Positions 1-12,686 of a stretch of 64,000 nt of DNA are shown here, in pieces (position 1 is the stretch's first letter; each line of letters opens with the position of its first letter). The notes beneath the pieces were generated by a model that made no database searches, was not told the origin of the DNA, and saw only the letters and a list, made by a program, of their open reading frames with translations. A program made the translations under genes and the position numbers. The stretch comes from Corella eumyota (Eukaryota; Chordata; Ascidiacea; Phlebobranchia; Corellidae): the NCBI GenBank assembly GCA_963082875.1, contig OY720101.1, positions 4,278,001 to 4,342,000 of the forward strand, written 5' to 3'.

Positions 1-283
1 AAGCTAATTATTTAATGTTATTATCAAAATAACTTTTATTCTATCTGTAACAATATAAGAGTAAAACAAACTAGTTTTACTCACCTGCAAAACTCCAAAA
101 TAATTTTACAACTACTAAATAAATAACAAAACTTTTAATCATTCTGTTCAAGTTTAATATATTGCTCTCTTTATTTATTTCATCTGCAAGTATTTTTACA
201 GTGTGTTTATAATAGTGAACAAACATAACACAATAAACTTTTCTATTATTTCACAAATGATTAAAAGTAAATTGGTAAAAGTG

Positions 284-490
284 CAATAGGGGTTGTGAGA
301 TTTTTTGCCACATGTGGTAAAAAAATGTGGCAAAAAATGTGGCGAAAAAATGTGGTAAAGAAATGTGGTAAAAAAAATGTGGTAAAAAAATGTGGCAAAA
401 ATTTATTTTTGTTAAATGTGGCATTATGATTTCGGAAAAAATGTGGTAAAAAAATGTGGCAAAAATACTTTTAGAAATGTGGAAAAATAA
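284..490. repeat. Left terminal inverted repeat with TGTGG subrepeats
   Basis: After the terminal AGGGGTTGTGAGATTTTTTG come about a dozen short units of the form TGTGG(T/C)(A)5-7. The copy count differs from the other end, as expected for slippage in a simple tandem array. The CCACATGTGG palindrome marks the switch from unique terminus to array. Confidence 0.85.
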
Positions 491-1299
491 TGCAGGTAAA
501 AATAGAAAAATTTTAAATAACTGTTGCTTGGTAATCTATTCGTATTGATTGTTTAATGTTGTAATTGTATTTTTTTGCCTATACGGTGGGTGTTGAATTA
601 AAAGAAGTAATTTGCATATTTTTGTTATTACGATCACATATATAAGTCGATTTGAAATTGTTATGATATAGTCGCAACTTATATATGCTATCGATAATTT
701 ACTCACGCACCACAAAGTGGTTTAAAAAAGTGTTGTATAGCGGTTATGTAACAGGAGTATAAGCCAAAAGGTTTAGGGTTTAGGTCGCATGAATGCCACA
801 TTATTCATCCTCGGGCCCAGAGTTCACGGCTAGCTTAAAAACGCGTCCCTACGACACACCCATGTAGCTTATTTTATACCCAAGAATTTTCGATTTTGTT
901 TTCGTCTATTTAACTAAATTAAGCACAGACGTTAGTTTAAAGTGACGAAAGCATCATAAGGTTTTAATTTGTTGTATTAAGCGAAAAAAAGGTCGTTATT
1001 TGAAACAATATACAAGGAAAATTAACAATCATAATATCAAATTTTTTAGTAAACAGTTTCCAAATAAATGGAATTAATCATTTTCCTCTTCTACTTTATA
1101 AATATAAAACATGTAAAAAAATACAATTTAAAGTCAAGTTTCAATGTTCCGTTTTTTTTTTTTAAAATCGTCTTTAGTATCTTTTTTTTGATGCCTTTTC
1201 AATGTTGTTTTATAGAAAAATGCCATTCCACACGGTAGTGGGGCTGTTCGATTTAAATATCATTCACACAGCTACAGTTGATTGTGTTTTTTAACAGCC

Positions 1300-1860
1300 T
1301 ATAGATATAAAAAAATAAATTTTTATGTAGTTAAAAATAAAACTAGATTTATTTGATAAATAAAAGATGGTTAAAATCATTTGATCATTTTTAAAATTAA
1401 TCTTTAATAATAAACAAAGTTTTAACTCAGTTTGAAATTGTTGATATCAGAATATACATTACACTAAATTTTGAAAGCCTAATATAAAACTTTAATTTTT
1501 AATAAACAAACAAGCATTTAAATATATTAAACAAAAAAAATTAAAATTTTAATCCATTTTTGAGTTAATAATAATATGGAATATAACTGACCAAAACTCA
1601 AGAAATTAATAATAATCTTTAAATTTTTTAAAAAACAAATACCTATTAATAAGTAATCAATAAATTTAGAGAATGGGTAGCCTAAAACGCAGTATGATAT
1701 TGTACAATATACTGAAGTTTTAGACTTATAAACTCTAAGGAGCAAAAGTTATCTTTATTCAAAATTGGGACAAGACAGAAAAGAATAAAAATAATAAGTA
1801 TATTGACATAACAATATGTTTTGAAATCTAAGATTTCGACCATGATAATTTTAAAACGCA
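1300..1860 (-). repeat. Satellite copy inside the large transposon
   Basis: In inverted orientation this has the same landmarks as the 32.7-39.0 kb block: TTTATTTGATAAATAAAAGA, units with AAACAAACAAGCATTTAAAT, and at 1813-1852 the palindromic unit with the ATTGTTATTG partner. It lies between the left terminal repeat and the stop codon of the transposase gene. Confidence 0.7.
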
Positions 1861-4800
1861 TATAATTCTGTAATAGCATTGAATTGAATTTACCTGTTCG
1901 GCTTGATGTAAAGTTATGTTTTTTATTTGAGAAAGACCAAAAAATGTGGCTTCTGCTAGCAAAACATCGAAAACCAATGCTACTCCCTTGTTTTCAAATC
2001 CATCTCTGTAATAAAATAGGATATAAAAATAACATTTTTTTTGCATACTAGAAATTCTAAAGCATAAAAAAAATATAAAATTTACCCAACAAAAGTAAAA
2101 GCAATTTTTGTTAAGTAATGCACAATTCTTTCTGTGTCATCACCAAACACAGAAATATCCAATTCATGAATTCGTTTATCAGGAGCTGCATACTTTCGAT
2201 CCCCGAATCTTTTTTCAAAATTTATCATTCTGTACAAAATTAATTATTAAAATACATTGTATATAATTGTTTAATAAGAATTTATATACCTTAAAAAAAT
2301 ATTAAATCAACCAATATTACCGATTTGATTTAACTTTTTTGTTCATGACATTATTGATGTGCACATCACAGTTTCCCATTAAAATATGGGACTTTATAGC
2401 TTTTTGATCAATTAAACCAATTTGATTGAAAATATTTTGCTTTTTTTTTTGTCGATCATCTTTACACTCCGGACAAAAATAACGTTTTGAAAGTTTTCGT
2501 GTGGACTGAATTTTTAAACATTGTAAATGATACCAATCACGACATTCACCCTCACAGAAGATCATTTTTTCATTTTTTTTAGGTTTTAGACAGTTTTTTC
2601 CTGCATGACACAGACTAAAGTTTGACGTAAATAAAATAGATACAGCATTTATTAAAAAATGGTTAATTGTTATGTAATTTTCAGGGCACTTTTTTCCAAT
2701 TTTAAGAGAATCAAATGGATGTCTGTAGGTTAGATTATCTTTGGTATCACTGGTGCACACCCCATTATATTTTTTTTCTTTAAATAAGAATGATGATATT
2801 TTTGTAGCCAACCAGTTTCGTATAGCAACTGAATTTTCATGTTTGTATGGTAAATATTTTCCAGCACAAATATAAAACGCATTTAATAGCATTATAATAC
2901 CGCAATCATAGGAGTTTCTTTGCAAAGTCGTATCCTCAGGCGCAATAATATACCACTTCGATATATCATCTTCATTACAAGTATTTTTTTTTATTTCATA
3001 ATTAATGTACTCCAGTATTGGTGTAAGTACAGGTATCGAATAAGTGTGAGTTGAATCAAGATAAATTATTAAATGCTTCGATAAAAGCACAATGAGTAAA
3101 CCCCAATGAAAGTTATTTCCAATATTAACAGGAAAAATCCAAATATCATTTTGGATAGGAGATTTTTTTTTTAACCATTTGCTGTAACCTGGATTAAGTT
3201 GTTTTTTAACCAACTTTAACCAGACAACAAAATGACAAGGAAAAGCCAGAACTTTTACAGATGCATTTACCAGATGTTCATGTTGAGTGCATATCTCAAG
3301 AAATGCATCTATGATGCCATCATTGACCTTGTTACCGATTTTTAAGCACTCGAAATCACATTTAGGCACTACTAAAGAACCACTGTCAGTTAAGATATCA
3401 TGTCCAAGTGTTGGGAAATTACATTTAGGAGGCCAATTTTCAGTTACAGAAAGGGCAATACCCTTGGATAATTTAACGTTTTCAATTTCACTTGATGTTT
3501 TTTTTTCATTATCTTTTTCAATATCCTTCTTTTTTAGTATACATATTGATAATGAAGGAACATCATGTTTTTCAATATCTTCACATATTGGTAGTAAAAC
3601 AGCAACATCTTTTTTAATATCTTTACATTTACGTAGTAAAAGGAGATCATCTTTAGTAGTATCCTTACATATTTGCAGTTGAAGAGCATCATCTTTTTCA
3701 ATATCTTTACACTTAGGTAGTAAAGGGGCATCATCTTTATCAGTATCCTTACATATAATCAGTTGAAGAGCATCATCTTTTTCAATATCTTTACACTTAG
3801 GTAGTAAAGGGGCATCATCTTTATCAGTATCCTTACGTATAATCAGTTGAAGAGCATCATCTTTTTCAATATCTTTACACTTAGGTAGTAAAGGGGCATC
3901 ATTTTCATCAGTATCCTTACATATAATCAGTTGAAGAGCATCATCTTTTTCAATATTTTTACACTTAGGTAATAAAAGGGCATCATTTTCATCAGTATGC
4001 TTACACATTGGCAGTGAAAGAACATCATCTTTTTCAATATCTTTACACTTAGGTAGTAAAAGGAGATCATCTTTAGTAGTATCCTTACATATTTGCAGTT
4101 GAAGAGCATCATCTTTTTCAATATCTTTACACTTAGGTAGTAAAGGGGCATCATCTTTATCAGTATCCTTACATATAATCAGTTGAAGAGCATCATCTTT
4201 TTCAATATTTTTACACTTAGGTAGTAAAAGGGCATCATTTTCATCAGTATGCTTACACATTGGCAGTGAAAGAGCATCATCTTTTTCAATATCTTTACAC
4301 TTAGGTAGTAAAAGGGCATCATTTTCATCAGTATGCTTACATATTGACAGTGACAGAGGACCATCTTTATTTAAATTCTGACATATTGCATCTAAGCAAA
4401 AAGAAGACTCCTTTGAAACACTTAAAGCAATTGAGTAACCTTAAAAGACAAAAAAAAAATTTTATTAATATTTCTTCAAACTGTAGTATAATTAAAGAAC
4501 TTTTTGTATATTTATAGAAATATTTTTAAGTATATATAAAAGTTAATTATGGCAAAGCAAAAAAGTGTTCTGCATTAAATCATTTTTAAATGTATATAAA
4601 TGAACAAATAAAAAACTACATACATATGCTACTTGCTAGCCTTAATTTTTTTACTAGTTTTTTGTTTTATTAAAATACCTCTAAAATTTTGTTCAATTCT
4701 TTTAAGGCTTTTTTGGTTTTTTGTATTACACTCAAGTTGAAGACCAAGGCGGGTCATAAACAAAAAATTAACAACACTCATTGATGTAAATGAGGGTCTG

Positions 4801-7800
4801 CAACAAAAACATCCATTAAATATGTTGATATTTCAAATTTTAATGATTATTTTAACATTTAAAGTTCACTAACTTTCAAATATATAAAATTATCACTTAA
4901 TACTGCAAGTTTTTAATAAAAATATTGTCACACCTATCCTTTTTCATACTGGCATTACACTGCTCAGCTATGCTAGAGTTCACTAATAAATTTTTACAAA
5001 ACGATAGGTCCCTAAATGTTTTTTCTGGTCCCCTTTTTTTTGTTCTATTATGAAATTTGTCAGAAAGACTATAAAAATTGTTTTTCAAATCAGCTTCCAC
5101 TGGCATCAAAAGGTCCTGATCTAATTTTTTTAAATTTTCTTCACTCCACTCAAATAACATTCCCATATTAGGGGAAAATAGTCCACGATGTCGATTTTCT
5201 CCATGGTGTGCTATCTGTTAGTCACACAAAACAATTTTCTATTTAATGCTAAGCATCTAAAATAAGTTTATAACACTTTTTTATGTAGCTACTGTTCTCA
5301 TAAATACAAAATTAAATTTTTGTCTATAACAGTTATTTTTTTTATATAACCTGTCTCGAAATGTCAGACACAACAACATTAGGTTGCGTTTTAAAAGAAA
5401 GTAGGCCGTCAATATAATCTCTGGCACTTTCTTGTCTCAAGATATATTTAAAATAAACAGCAACTCCATGTGTGCATCTAAAGTGTACTACACCTCCTAA
5501 TAAAACAATTAAAATTTAAAAAATATTTTTTACCGATTATAATCAAGTTTGTGATTTAAAACAGCATACCTCCACACTTCTTAACACTACGAAACATTTT
5601 AGGAAAAACATCCTTAAACAAAACTAACTCATTCAGTTTTATAATCATGTCATCTGTGCTTCCCGAGCTTGCTATGCCAGCAGCCGTGCACAACTCCCTT
5701 AATTTGTGCGAAGCACTCTAAAAATTAATTTAATTTATAAAAATTTTATTAAAAACAGAATGTTTTTACTTGTTATGTGTTATGAAACAGTGTTGAACAA
5801 AGATATATATACTTATAAAAAAAATGAGAACTAACAGAACTTATTAAAATTATTATTCCTAAATGCTTTTGCCAAACAATAAAGTCCTAAATGCTTTTGC
5901 CAAACAATTAGACTTGAAATCAACTTGGCTCATCTCTACTAAAAAATGTCACAAATTACAGATCAATTTGCCCTACTTGCTAGAGTAACCTTTTGCTGTT
6001 ACAATAACTTCTGGACTGTTTACCTACCAGGCCAAGGTTTGCAAGACTAACAGTTAATAGTAAAACAGCAAAAAAATAATAAGCTTTTTAAGTAGAAGAT
6101 ATTTCTAATATTTTTTTAGCATAAACAGCAAATTAGCCCTTGATTTGCAGTACAAAATTGATACAAGGTCAGTCCAATTTTGTGAATTTATCAGTAACTC
6201 AGTATATATCTAATTTTACCTCATCCGTACTATGTAATGCTTCCAAAATTTCTTCATGAGAAACTGAAACATTTGTTAATTTTCTTTTATTGGAAACTTG
6301 AGATTGCACAACTGAAATTTTTCTATGTTCTGTATTAAAAAGAACATTCCCAGCCCTAGTCAAGGATCCCATCCAGGGTGCAATGGTATTGTATTTAATT
6401 TTTACCTTCCAAGGGTTTTGATTTGAATCTTAAAATAATAACATTTAAATAAATGCCAACAAACACAACTAATTATAAATAAAATAATTGTAATTTAAAT
6501 TTGATTTTTAACATTTTATCCTACTAAAAAATCCCCGGCCAATAATTTCCTTGGAATAGTTTTGCCACATCACTTCAATATCAACCTTATCTAACTCTTT
6601 TTGGTCCAACTTCAGACAATCAACTGCGTATTATAAAAAACGCATTTTTTTAAAGTGCTATATTACAGAGTTTTGAAATTTTGTAAGTAATGTTTATAGC
6701 ACTTTAGTATGGTTGACAATAAATCACAAAATGGCTTTAGAACTTTTAAAATATGTCTGTAGTACTAACAATTTAATTTTCAAAAACACTGGAAAATGAT
6801 TAACATAAAAAACCAGGTTACCATATTTTTTCGTGTGACATAATAGCGTAGTTAGGGTATACAAGCTAGTTCTTTCTAAGTCATTACAAACAAGGCTTGC
6901 TTTTTCTTTTTTTTTAATTAATTTTGATTTTTTTTGTATTTATATATATATATAACTTAAAAATTAGGTAAAATCATTTAAAGTTAAAACCATTTTTGTG
7001 TTTAGTGACACCAACTTTATCAATTCTTGGGTAAAAAAATATTGCTAATATATGTTTTAAAGCAATTTTCTTAAAAATCATAAATTTAAAATATAAAATT
7101 ATTTAAAGAGAAAATCAATATCGAATAAAAATTATATATATACATAAATTGATGCTAGAAATGCACCTGGACGCTGACAAGTATTTTTCTAATTGCCATC
7201 TGCTATGACAATTTTAGGAGAAATTCCACATTTTAAACAAGAAAAGTGATAATTGATATCGAGTAGGGCACAAAAATGATAAAATGCATTCCTAATGCTA
7301 TCAATTTGATTAAGTGGTTCATTGAAAATCATATTTAATCCCGTTTCAACTCCAACATGATTCTATGAAGAAATACTTTAAAATATTTTTTTTTTAGTAA
7401 AATTGATGTTGTTAAAAACAAACCTCAATTCCTCTCATAAGGTATTGCATAAGTTTCAAGGAAAGCAACACTTTGTTGTTAAAATTATGAAATCCTGATG
7501 CATACTCCTGAAATCGAACTACGAATTTGCAATTAGCACAGTGGTAACTTGCAACAAGAATATCTAAATAATTATATTTTAGTTAGTATTTCATTTCTAC
7601 TAGTTGTCAATTGCTAAAAAATCAAAAATTTTTACAACTTTATTCTTGTTCAATTAAAGAAAATTTGTAATCTGTTACCATTCCAGACTTTTCCCAAGCC
7701 ATACACAGTAGCCTTCTTTCGTTTTTGTTCTAATAAGATTTTATTTGAACAATGCGGGCAGCAAACCTCTCCTGGAAAAAATATGTTTGGTGGTGACTTT

Positions 7801-10800
7801 TCCTCAATGTTATCTTTCAAGACAGTTGTTGGAATTTTTTCAAAACTTAAAAAATAATCCATTAAAATAATATCCTCCTCAGTTGGTAACTGGATTTCAC
7901 TAAAAAAATATTAAAGATTTACAAAAAGAAATATTAAAATTTAAAATTTTTTTTACCTTTTTGTGTCTTTTTTTAATAAAGTGAAGTCTATTTGACTGAC
8001 TAACCACTTGCATGCATTCTCATGATTGCAAGAATAATTTTGATTCGAGAATGGACATTTGCATGACAATCGTCCACTTTCTTTATCAAAGGTTACTCTA
8101 ACTCTGTTAAATTTGCAATAATAATCAACTTTGTCAGTAAGCACTGAAAAATACATATGTTTGTCATTATAGCCCAGTGAAGCAAAGTCTGCATAAACAA
8201 CCAAAGGTAAATTTTCCTCACAACTTTTAACATATATGTCATTTAAATAATTTTTTGTTGATAATGTTATAACTTGAAGAGTAAACAACTTCTGAAGACA
8301 TGCTGTATTCAGTTCAGGAAAATTTTCAATCTGTGCATAAGGAACTGAACTTAAATGTATGCACTGTGTTGACGGATTATTATTATAGATTTGGTCACCC
8401 ATCATTAAAGAAACACAATCTTCATTGCTACAAAGCTCAATTTGCAGGCGTTTGTGGCTACGCACATGGATTGGTGACAAACAGCCACTCTTTTTAAGTG
8501 CAACGAGAAAAATACCACTTTTTTTGTCTACACAAACAGCAGGAAGAATATTTACAGGTGTCCCATGTTGACACTCTTTATGTCGTCGCAGCGAAGCCGC
8601 ACTTCCAAAGCATTTTTTACACATATTGCAGCTATTCTTTGTTGTATTTTCTTCTAACAAAGCTAACACAAAAATTAAATTTTAGCAACTTAAACTACAT
8701 AAACTTACAAATTTTAAGAATAGTTTGTAGGTTTTATAAAAAAGTTCTAGTTTCTTACTATTAATTTTGAAATTTGAATCATCCTCTTCTTTTTTTTTTT
8801 CATCGTTTGTAGTTAATAATGATGTTGTACAACCCTCTAATCACACATTAAAAACTTATTTAGTTTATTTTAAAATTCAAGAAAATATTTGCAAAACGTA
8901 CAAAAATAACTTGTGCATGTAAAAACCATATTTTAGAAGGTGACCACTTTGTCCAACAAAAATTGTTTCTTTGCATTTAAAGTATTACACAAAACTTTCT
9001 AAGACCCGACCTAATATTTGCAGCTAGACTAGTGATATTTAATTAATCATATATGGGCAATTCTCATTGGGAAAGTGTTTTTTAAAAAAAAATTAACTTA
9101 AATTATTTGTTTAATTAACTTACCTGTTTCTTTGGTTTTGATATTTAAAGTTTAAATTTAAAAAAATTTAGGCAAATATCTTTTTATAAGTGATTTTTTT
9201 TAAAAATTTAAAATGTACAAATTTTTTTGCACTTTTATGGCTATTTTAAGCAATAATTTTAAGTTAATATAAAAGTTAAAAAAACAGATTACAACAGATT
9301 TGTAAAGTGTTAGTATAAGAGGTTTAAACATATGCTTAACATAAGTTAAACAACAACTTCTATATTACAATTTAAAAATCAGCAATTTTTAAGTTTTTAA
9401 CTTGTAAGAATATAGGTAATTCCGTTACCGAATTTACATAAAAAGTTTTATAACTTGAAATTTAATCAAATACAACTTTTAATATTTTTAATTCTCTGAT
9501 TTTAGTTGTTAGGTACTATAAATAAAAACTAAACTTTAATGTTCCTTATCAATTCTATCTACAATAATGGTAACGAAATTACAACAACAGAGATTTTGTA
9601 GAAATGCTTATTCTGCCTGGTTTAAGTGATTTAAAATAATATTATTATTTTTATAAGTAAAAAAATGAAATGGCATTGTAATATAATATCCATTTTTTTT
9701 AATTTTGTGAGAAAGTAGTTTTGAAATTTATAAATTAGTTTTATGGGTACATATATTACTAAATAAAATTAAATAAAAATATTTATAGTTAACAAGTTGA
9801 TTTTTAACTGATATTTGGCATATTCAAACAATATTATAAGCTATTTTACCCACTAGACTTATTGTTTTTGCATAATTATCCATTTTATTTAGGTGTAACA
9901 AATTGTTTCTGCGACATCAATTTTATTACTAATTTAGAGTTTAGCGATTTAGAATTTTAAACATGTTATGTTTGTTTGTTAATTTTATTTTTGGAGTTAT
10001 GTTTGTAGTTTTTGTTAAAATGGCAGTAAGGAATTTTAAAATTTGGTTTGTTTGTTTGTTTCTGTTTAAGAGTTTATTTAAAAAAAAACCTAGTAGTTTT
10101 TAGTTTTGTAATTCCGTTACCAAGATTTTTTAAAAAATTTTTTAGTTAGGTTTGTTTCTTATTTTAACAGTACCTAAAACTATTTTTTTTAATTTTATCT
10201 GAATTTGAGTAAATTTAAGGCTAAAGTTACATGCCAAAATTCGACAGTGTCTTTCTGTTACTTAAAGTGTTATTCTGTTACCAGGTCTTTTAAGTTAATT
10301 TGTCAATAAATAAACATTTTTTAAACCCCAACTAAAAAAATTTGGTATCTTTTTGTTGCTTTCAATAAGGACAATTATTTACACATGTTTAATTTAAGTT
10401 AGTTTTTATAAAATTCAGACGAATTGGGATTAAGTATTACCCAACTTTTTATATCTAATTTATTGGCGTAATTCCGTTACCAAACATTTTTCAATTTTTA
10501 AGAAGCATAGAAGTTCGAACTGCACTTCTTTGCTTATAAAAATTTAGAATGGCAATATATGGGTTGTTTTAACTTAAAAAATGATTTCAATTTTATTAAA
10601 AAAAAAAATTATAGGTTTGTAAACCACAGTAATTGTAATTCCGTTACCGAAGAATTGCCCATATACATATTTGAACACTTACCATTAGTTATCTTTTCCA
10701 CACTCAATTTTTTATTAACAATTTCAAGCACCCCGGAACACTTCGCAGCTAAAAATAATTTATAACGTATATATATACTAAAATTTTTAATAACTTACAT

Positions 10801-11868
10801 TTAAACAAAAAAAAGATATTATCTTTTACAATTTCAAATAAGGTTAAAGTTTAATATAACAATTTTACTAAAGCACCTTTTTTTAACAAAAAAGAGATTT
10901 ACCTTTGTAAAAACTATAAAATTAATAATAAATCATGTATACTTTTAATATGTCTAACAAAGGTTTCTTTTCTAGCATACACTTTTTTACAGTTTGGGCA
11001 GTGGAAGTGGCCATTACGTTCCGATGCAATAACTCCTCTACATTTTAAATTGCAAGAAACACTAAAACCTAAAAAAAGTTATGTTTTTTTAGTTCCGTTA
11101 GTCAATTAGTGTAGGCCAGCCTGGAAAGTAGAGCAGTTTTCGACGAGATCTCGTGCATGCAAGCGTAAAAAATTGTGACCGCGCGTGCACGCGTACTAAA
11201 ATTTCCGGTCTAGGCATGCACGCGTGATATATGTTAGCGTGTTTTACTGCGCATGCACATTTTTTTAAGACACCAGGGGTGCAAAACGCTAATTTCAGGC
11301 GTGCATTTTTTTTAATGAAAAAAATCTCGTGCGTGCACGCTGCCCTACTATCCAGACTGGAGTGTAGGGTGGAAGGGGGTGCTGACAACTGGTAGCCAGT
11401 CACCTTTTTCTTGTTTAAAAAGGTTTAAGGCTGAATTGGCTAACACACTGACCACCTAAGCTATGTAGTACCTTTTTAATACATTAGCTCTGCAAAATTT
11501 GTTACCCTAACATTTAAATAAAAAGATTGGGTTGTTTTAAATTAAACCCTTCCTTAACATTTTACTGAAAAATTGCAGTTGCATTTTTATTTTAACTTAA
11601 CTCTTTTCTAAATGAACGCCAGTCCTTTTAAAATGCAATAACAGCAGCAAAATTAGCAAAAAATAAATCGTTGTCGATGAATATGAATATACATACCGTT
11701 TCTTTTTTCTAAAAGATAAAAAACAGCCTTTTTAAAATGTTTTTTGCAGTGTGTCAGAAGCTCTTGGTGAGTTTTAAAACTACAGTTGCATAAATGACAC
11801 TGCGTCCCACTTAGATAAATGTAAATATCTTCTAAGGAATCTCCGAAAAAACAATTTTTGTTGTTCAT
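1828..11868 (-). CDS. KDZ-type DDE transposase fused to Ulp1-like protease and PHD finger
   Basis: This is a multi-exon gene read from 11868 down to a stop at about 1828. In order: exon 1 (11693-11868) has a C2H2 finger (CHLCNCSFKTHQELLTHCKKH without its last residues); the exon at about 10938-11079 has a second (FHCPNCKKVY...H..H); short linkers lie at 10683-10748 and 8759-8836; the exon 7957-8662 has a C2H2 and a SWIM-like CKC...CNH finger; a CPHC motif exon is 7679-7899; another CANC motif exon is about 7434-7567. The catalytic motifs are IVIADGN (about 7200, first D), NVVVSDIS (about 5370, second D) and SSIAEQ (about 4970, E). The large exon 2321-4439 has a 14-residue Cys/Asp repeat, then the Ulp1 residues HWGL, YLDS, LQRNSYDCG, then a C4HC3 PHD finger ending YFCPEC. 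Exons 2086-2229 and 1828-2005 finish the C-terminus. Splice phases agree at the joins I checked (R|M at 2321/2229, R|G at about 4685/4439), so transposase and protease look like one polyprotein. An in-frame TAG follows the first D motif directly, and the second C2H2 exon lacks a GT donor, so this copy is probably inactive. The family call rests on motif recognition. Confidence 0.78.
3530..4372 (-). repeat. In-frame 42-bp tandem repeat (14-residue Cys/Asp unit)
   Basis: About 19 head-to-tail copies of a 14-residue unit, mostly alternating CKDIEKDDALQLII and CKDTDKDDAPLLPK, so the DNA period is 42 bp with an 84-bp higher order. All copies stay in frame within the transposase-protease gene. They sit between the DDE core and the Ulp1 protease domain as an acidic, Cys-spaced linker. 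Variation between copies is mostly at the last four residues. Confidence 0.9.
6654..7056. mobile_element. TTAA-flanked short element, copy 1
   Basis: This segment of about 400 bp closely matches 28374-28767. Both copies are bounded by TTAA (here 6650-6653 and 7057-7060), and both have imperfect terminal inversions of the form AGTG..TAT.TTA.AG. TTAA targets are typical of piggyBac-like elements, so this may be a non-autonomous member. It lies in an intron of the transposon gene. Confidence 0.6.
9051..10666. mobile_element. Nested inverted-repeat element, about 1.6 kb
   Basis: The ends carry the inverted pair ATATGGGCAATTCT (left, about 9050) and AGAATTGCCCATAT (right, about 10650-10665). The interior has no gene but several spaced copies of AATTCCGTTACC or its complement (for example 9419, 10108, 10460, 10636). 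The flanks are only roughly alike (AATCATAT / ATACATAT), so the target duplication is uncertain. It fills most of a transposon intron. Confidence 0.5.
11116..11360. mobile_element. hAT-like MITE, copy 1 (245 bp)
   Basis: The terminal inverted repeats are CCAGCCTGGAAAGTAG and its near-complement CTACTATCCAGACTGG. It is flanked by the perfect 8-bp duplication AGTGTAGG (11108-11115, 11361-11368). The interior is GC-richer than its surroundings, with repeated GTGCACGCGT-like words. It has the same family as 30208-30482. It has no coding capacity and is nested in the large transposon, so it is younger than that insertion. Confidence 0.88.
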
Positions 11869-12114
11869 ACTTGGTCACGAAAACAAAAAAGAATTCGTGC
11901 CCCAAAAAAGAAGGAAATTTCCACCACGCGTTTCAGTTTTAGTGGTAAACGGAAAAATGAATTAGTTTATTAAAAATAAAAAAATTGATTAGTACTTGCA
12001 TATTTTGTACTTTATAAATAAAAGTTAATTAATAATTAATAAAACTACTATTGTTAAATATATTTTAAACCTAGTAAAGTATATATTTTAACTAAAAATG
12101 TATATATTTTTAGC

Positions 12115-12362
12115 CACATTAATAAAAGTATTTTACCACATTTTTTTACCACATTTTTTACCCACATTATTTTGCCACATTTTTTACCACATTTTTTTAC
12201 CACATTTTTATGCCACATTATTTTTGCCACATTTTTAAAAACTATTTTTGCCACATTTTTTTTATCACATTTTTTTACCACATTTCTTTACCACATTTTT
12301 TCGCCACAATTTTTGCCACATTTTTTTACCACATGTGGCAAAAAATCTCACAACCCCTCCTC
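12115..12362. repeat. Right terminal inverted repeat with CCACA subrepeats
   Basis: This is the mirror of the left end: CCACATTTTT units, then CCACATGTGG, then CAAAAAATCTCACAACCCCT. It starts about 250 bp upstream of the start codon of the transposase gene, so the array probably lies in or next to the gene's promoter. Confidence 0.85.
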
Positions 12363-12686
12363 TAAAAGTGTATATAAGAAGTGAAATGGGATTTTCCCAA
12401 ATCTTGAAACAGTGTTGTCAATTAAAATAAATTAAACATAAAAAACTTTTAAAACTTATTAACATAGAAAAATAATTACTTGCACATAAAACACAAAAAA
12501 ATCCATTGTTATAAAATTATTGCACAAAAAACTATATGCATACACAAATTGTTTTGCTGTTGTGGGTTGTTAGATTTTTAAGCTAAAGATCTATTTAAAA
12601 CAAAATTTAGGTTTAAATAACAAATATAAAAATATTCTCTTAAAAATTCTAATAACTTGTTTTATTAACTGTAGTGTTTTAAACAA

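Larger units (their letters stand above)
284..12362. mobile_element. KDZ-like DNA transposon, about 12.1 kb, nearly complete
   Basis: The two ends are inverted copies: after four variable bases each reads AGGGGTTGTGAGATTTTTTG, then CCACATGTGG, then tandem TGTGG-AAAAA units. The element is flanked by the perfect 8-bp direct repeat TAAAAGTG (276-283 and 12363-12370), which I take as the target duplication. Inside is one minus-strand gene (1828-11868) with the D, D and E motifs of the Kyakuja-Dileera-Zisupton (KDZ) transposases and a Ulp1 protease. From memory, Zisupton elements also make 8-bp duplications. Nested elements lie at 6654-7056, about 9051-10666 and 11116-11360. The left flank of the gene (about 1300-1860) is a copy of the satellite that fills 32.7-39.0 kb. 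Near-perfect flanks suggest a fairly recent insertion, but the gene has at least one in-frame stop. Confidence 0.85.

Noticed and set aside
3287-3682. Plus-strand open frame opposite the protease exon
   Set aside because: It is the antisense shadow of the Cys/Asp repeat and of the Ulp1 exon, with no domain of its own.
284-12362. Polinton/Maverick virus-like element, suggested by the Ulp1-like protease
   Set aside because: No DNA polymerase B, integrase, packaging ATPase or capsid sequence was seen. The DDE motifs, zinc fingers and 8-bp target duplication fit a plain KDZ DNA transposon.
12054-12430. Open frames in the CCACATTTTT array
   Set aside because: Low-complexity translation of the terminal repeat.
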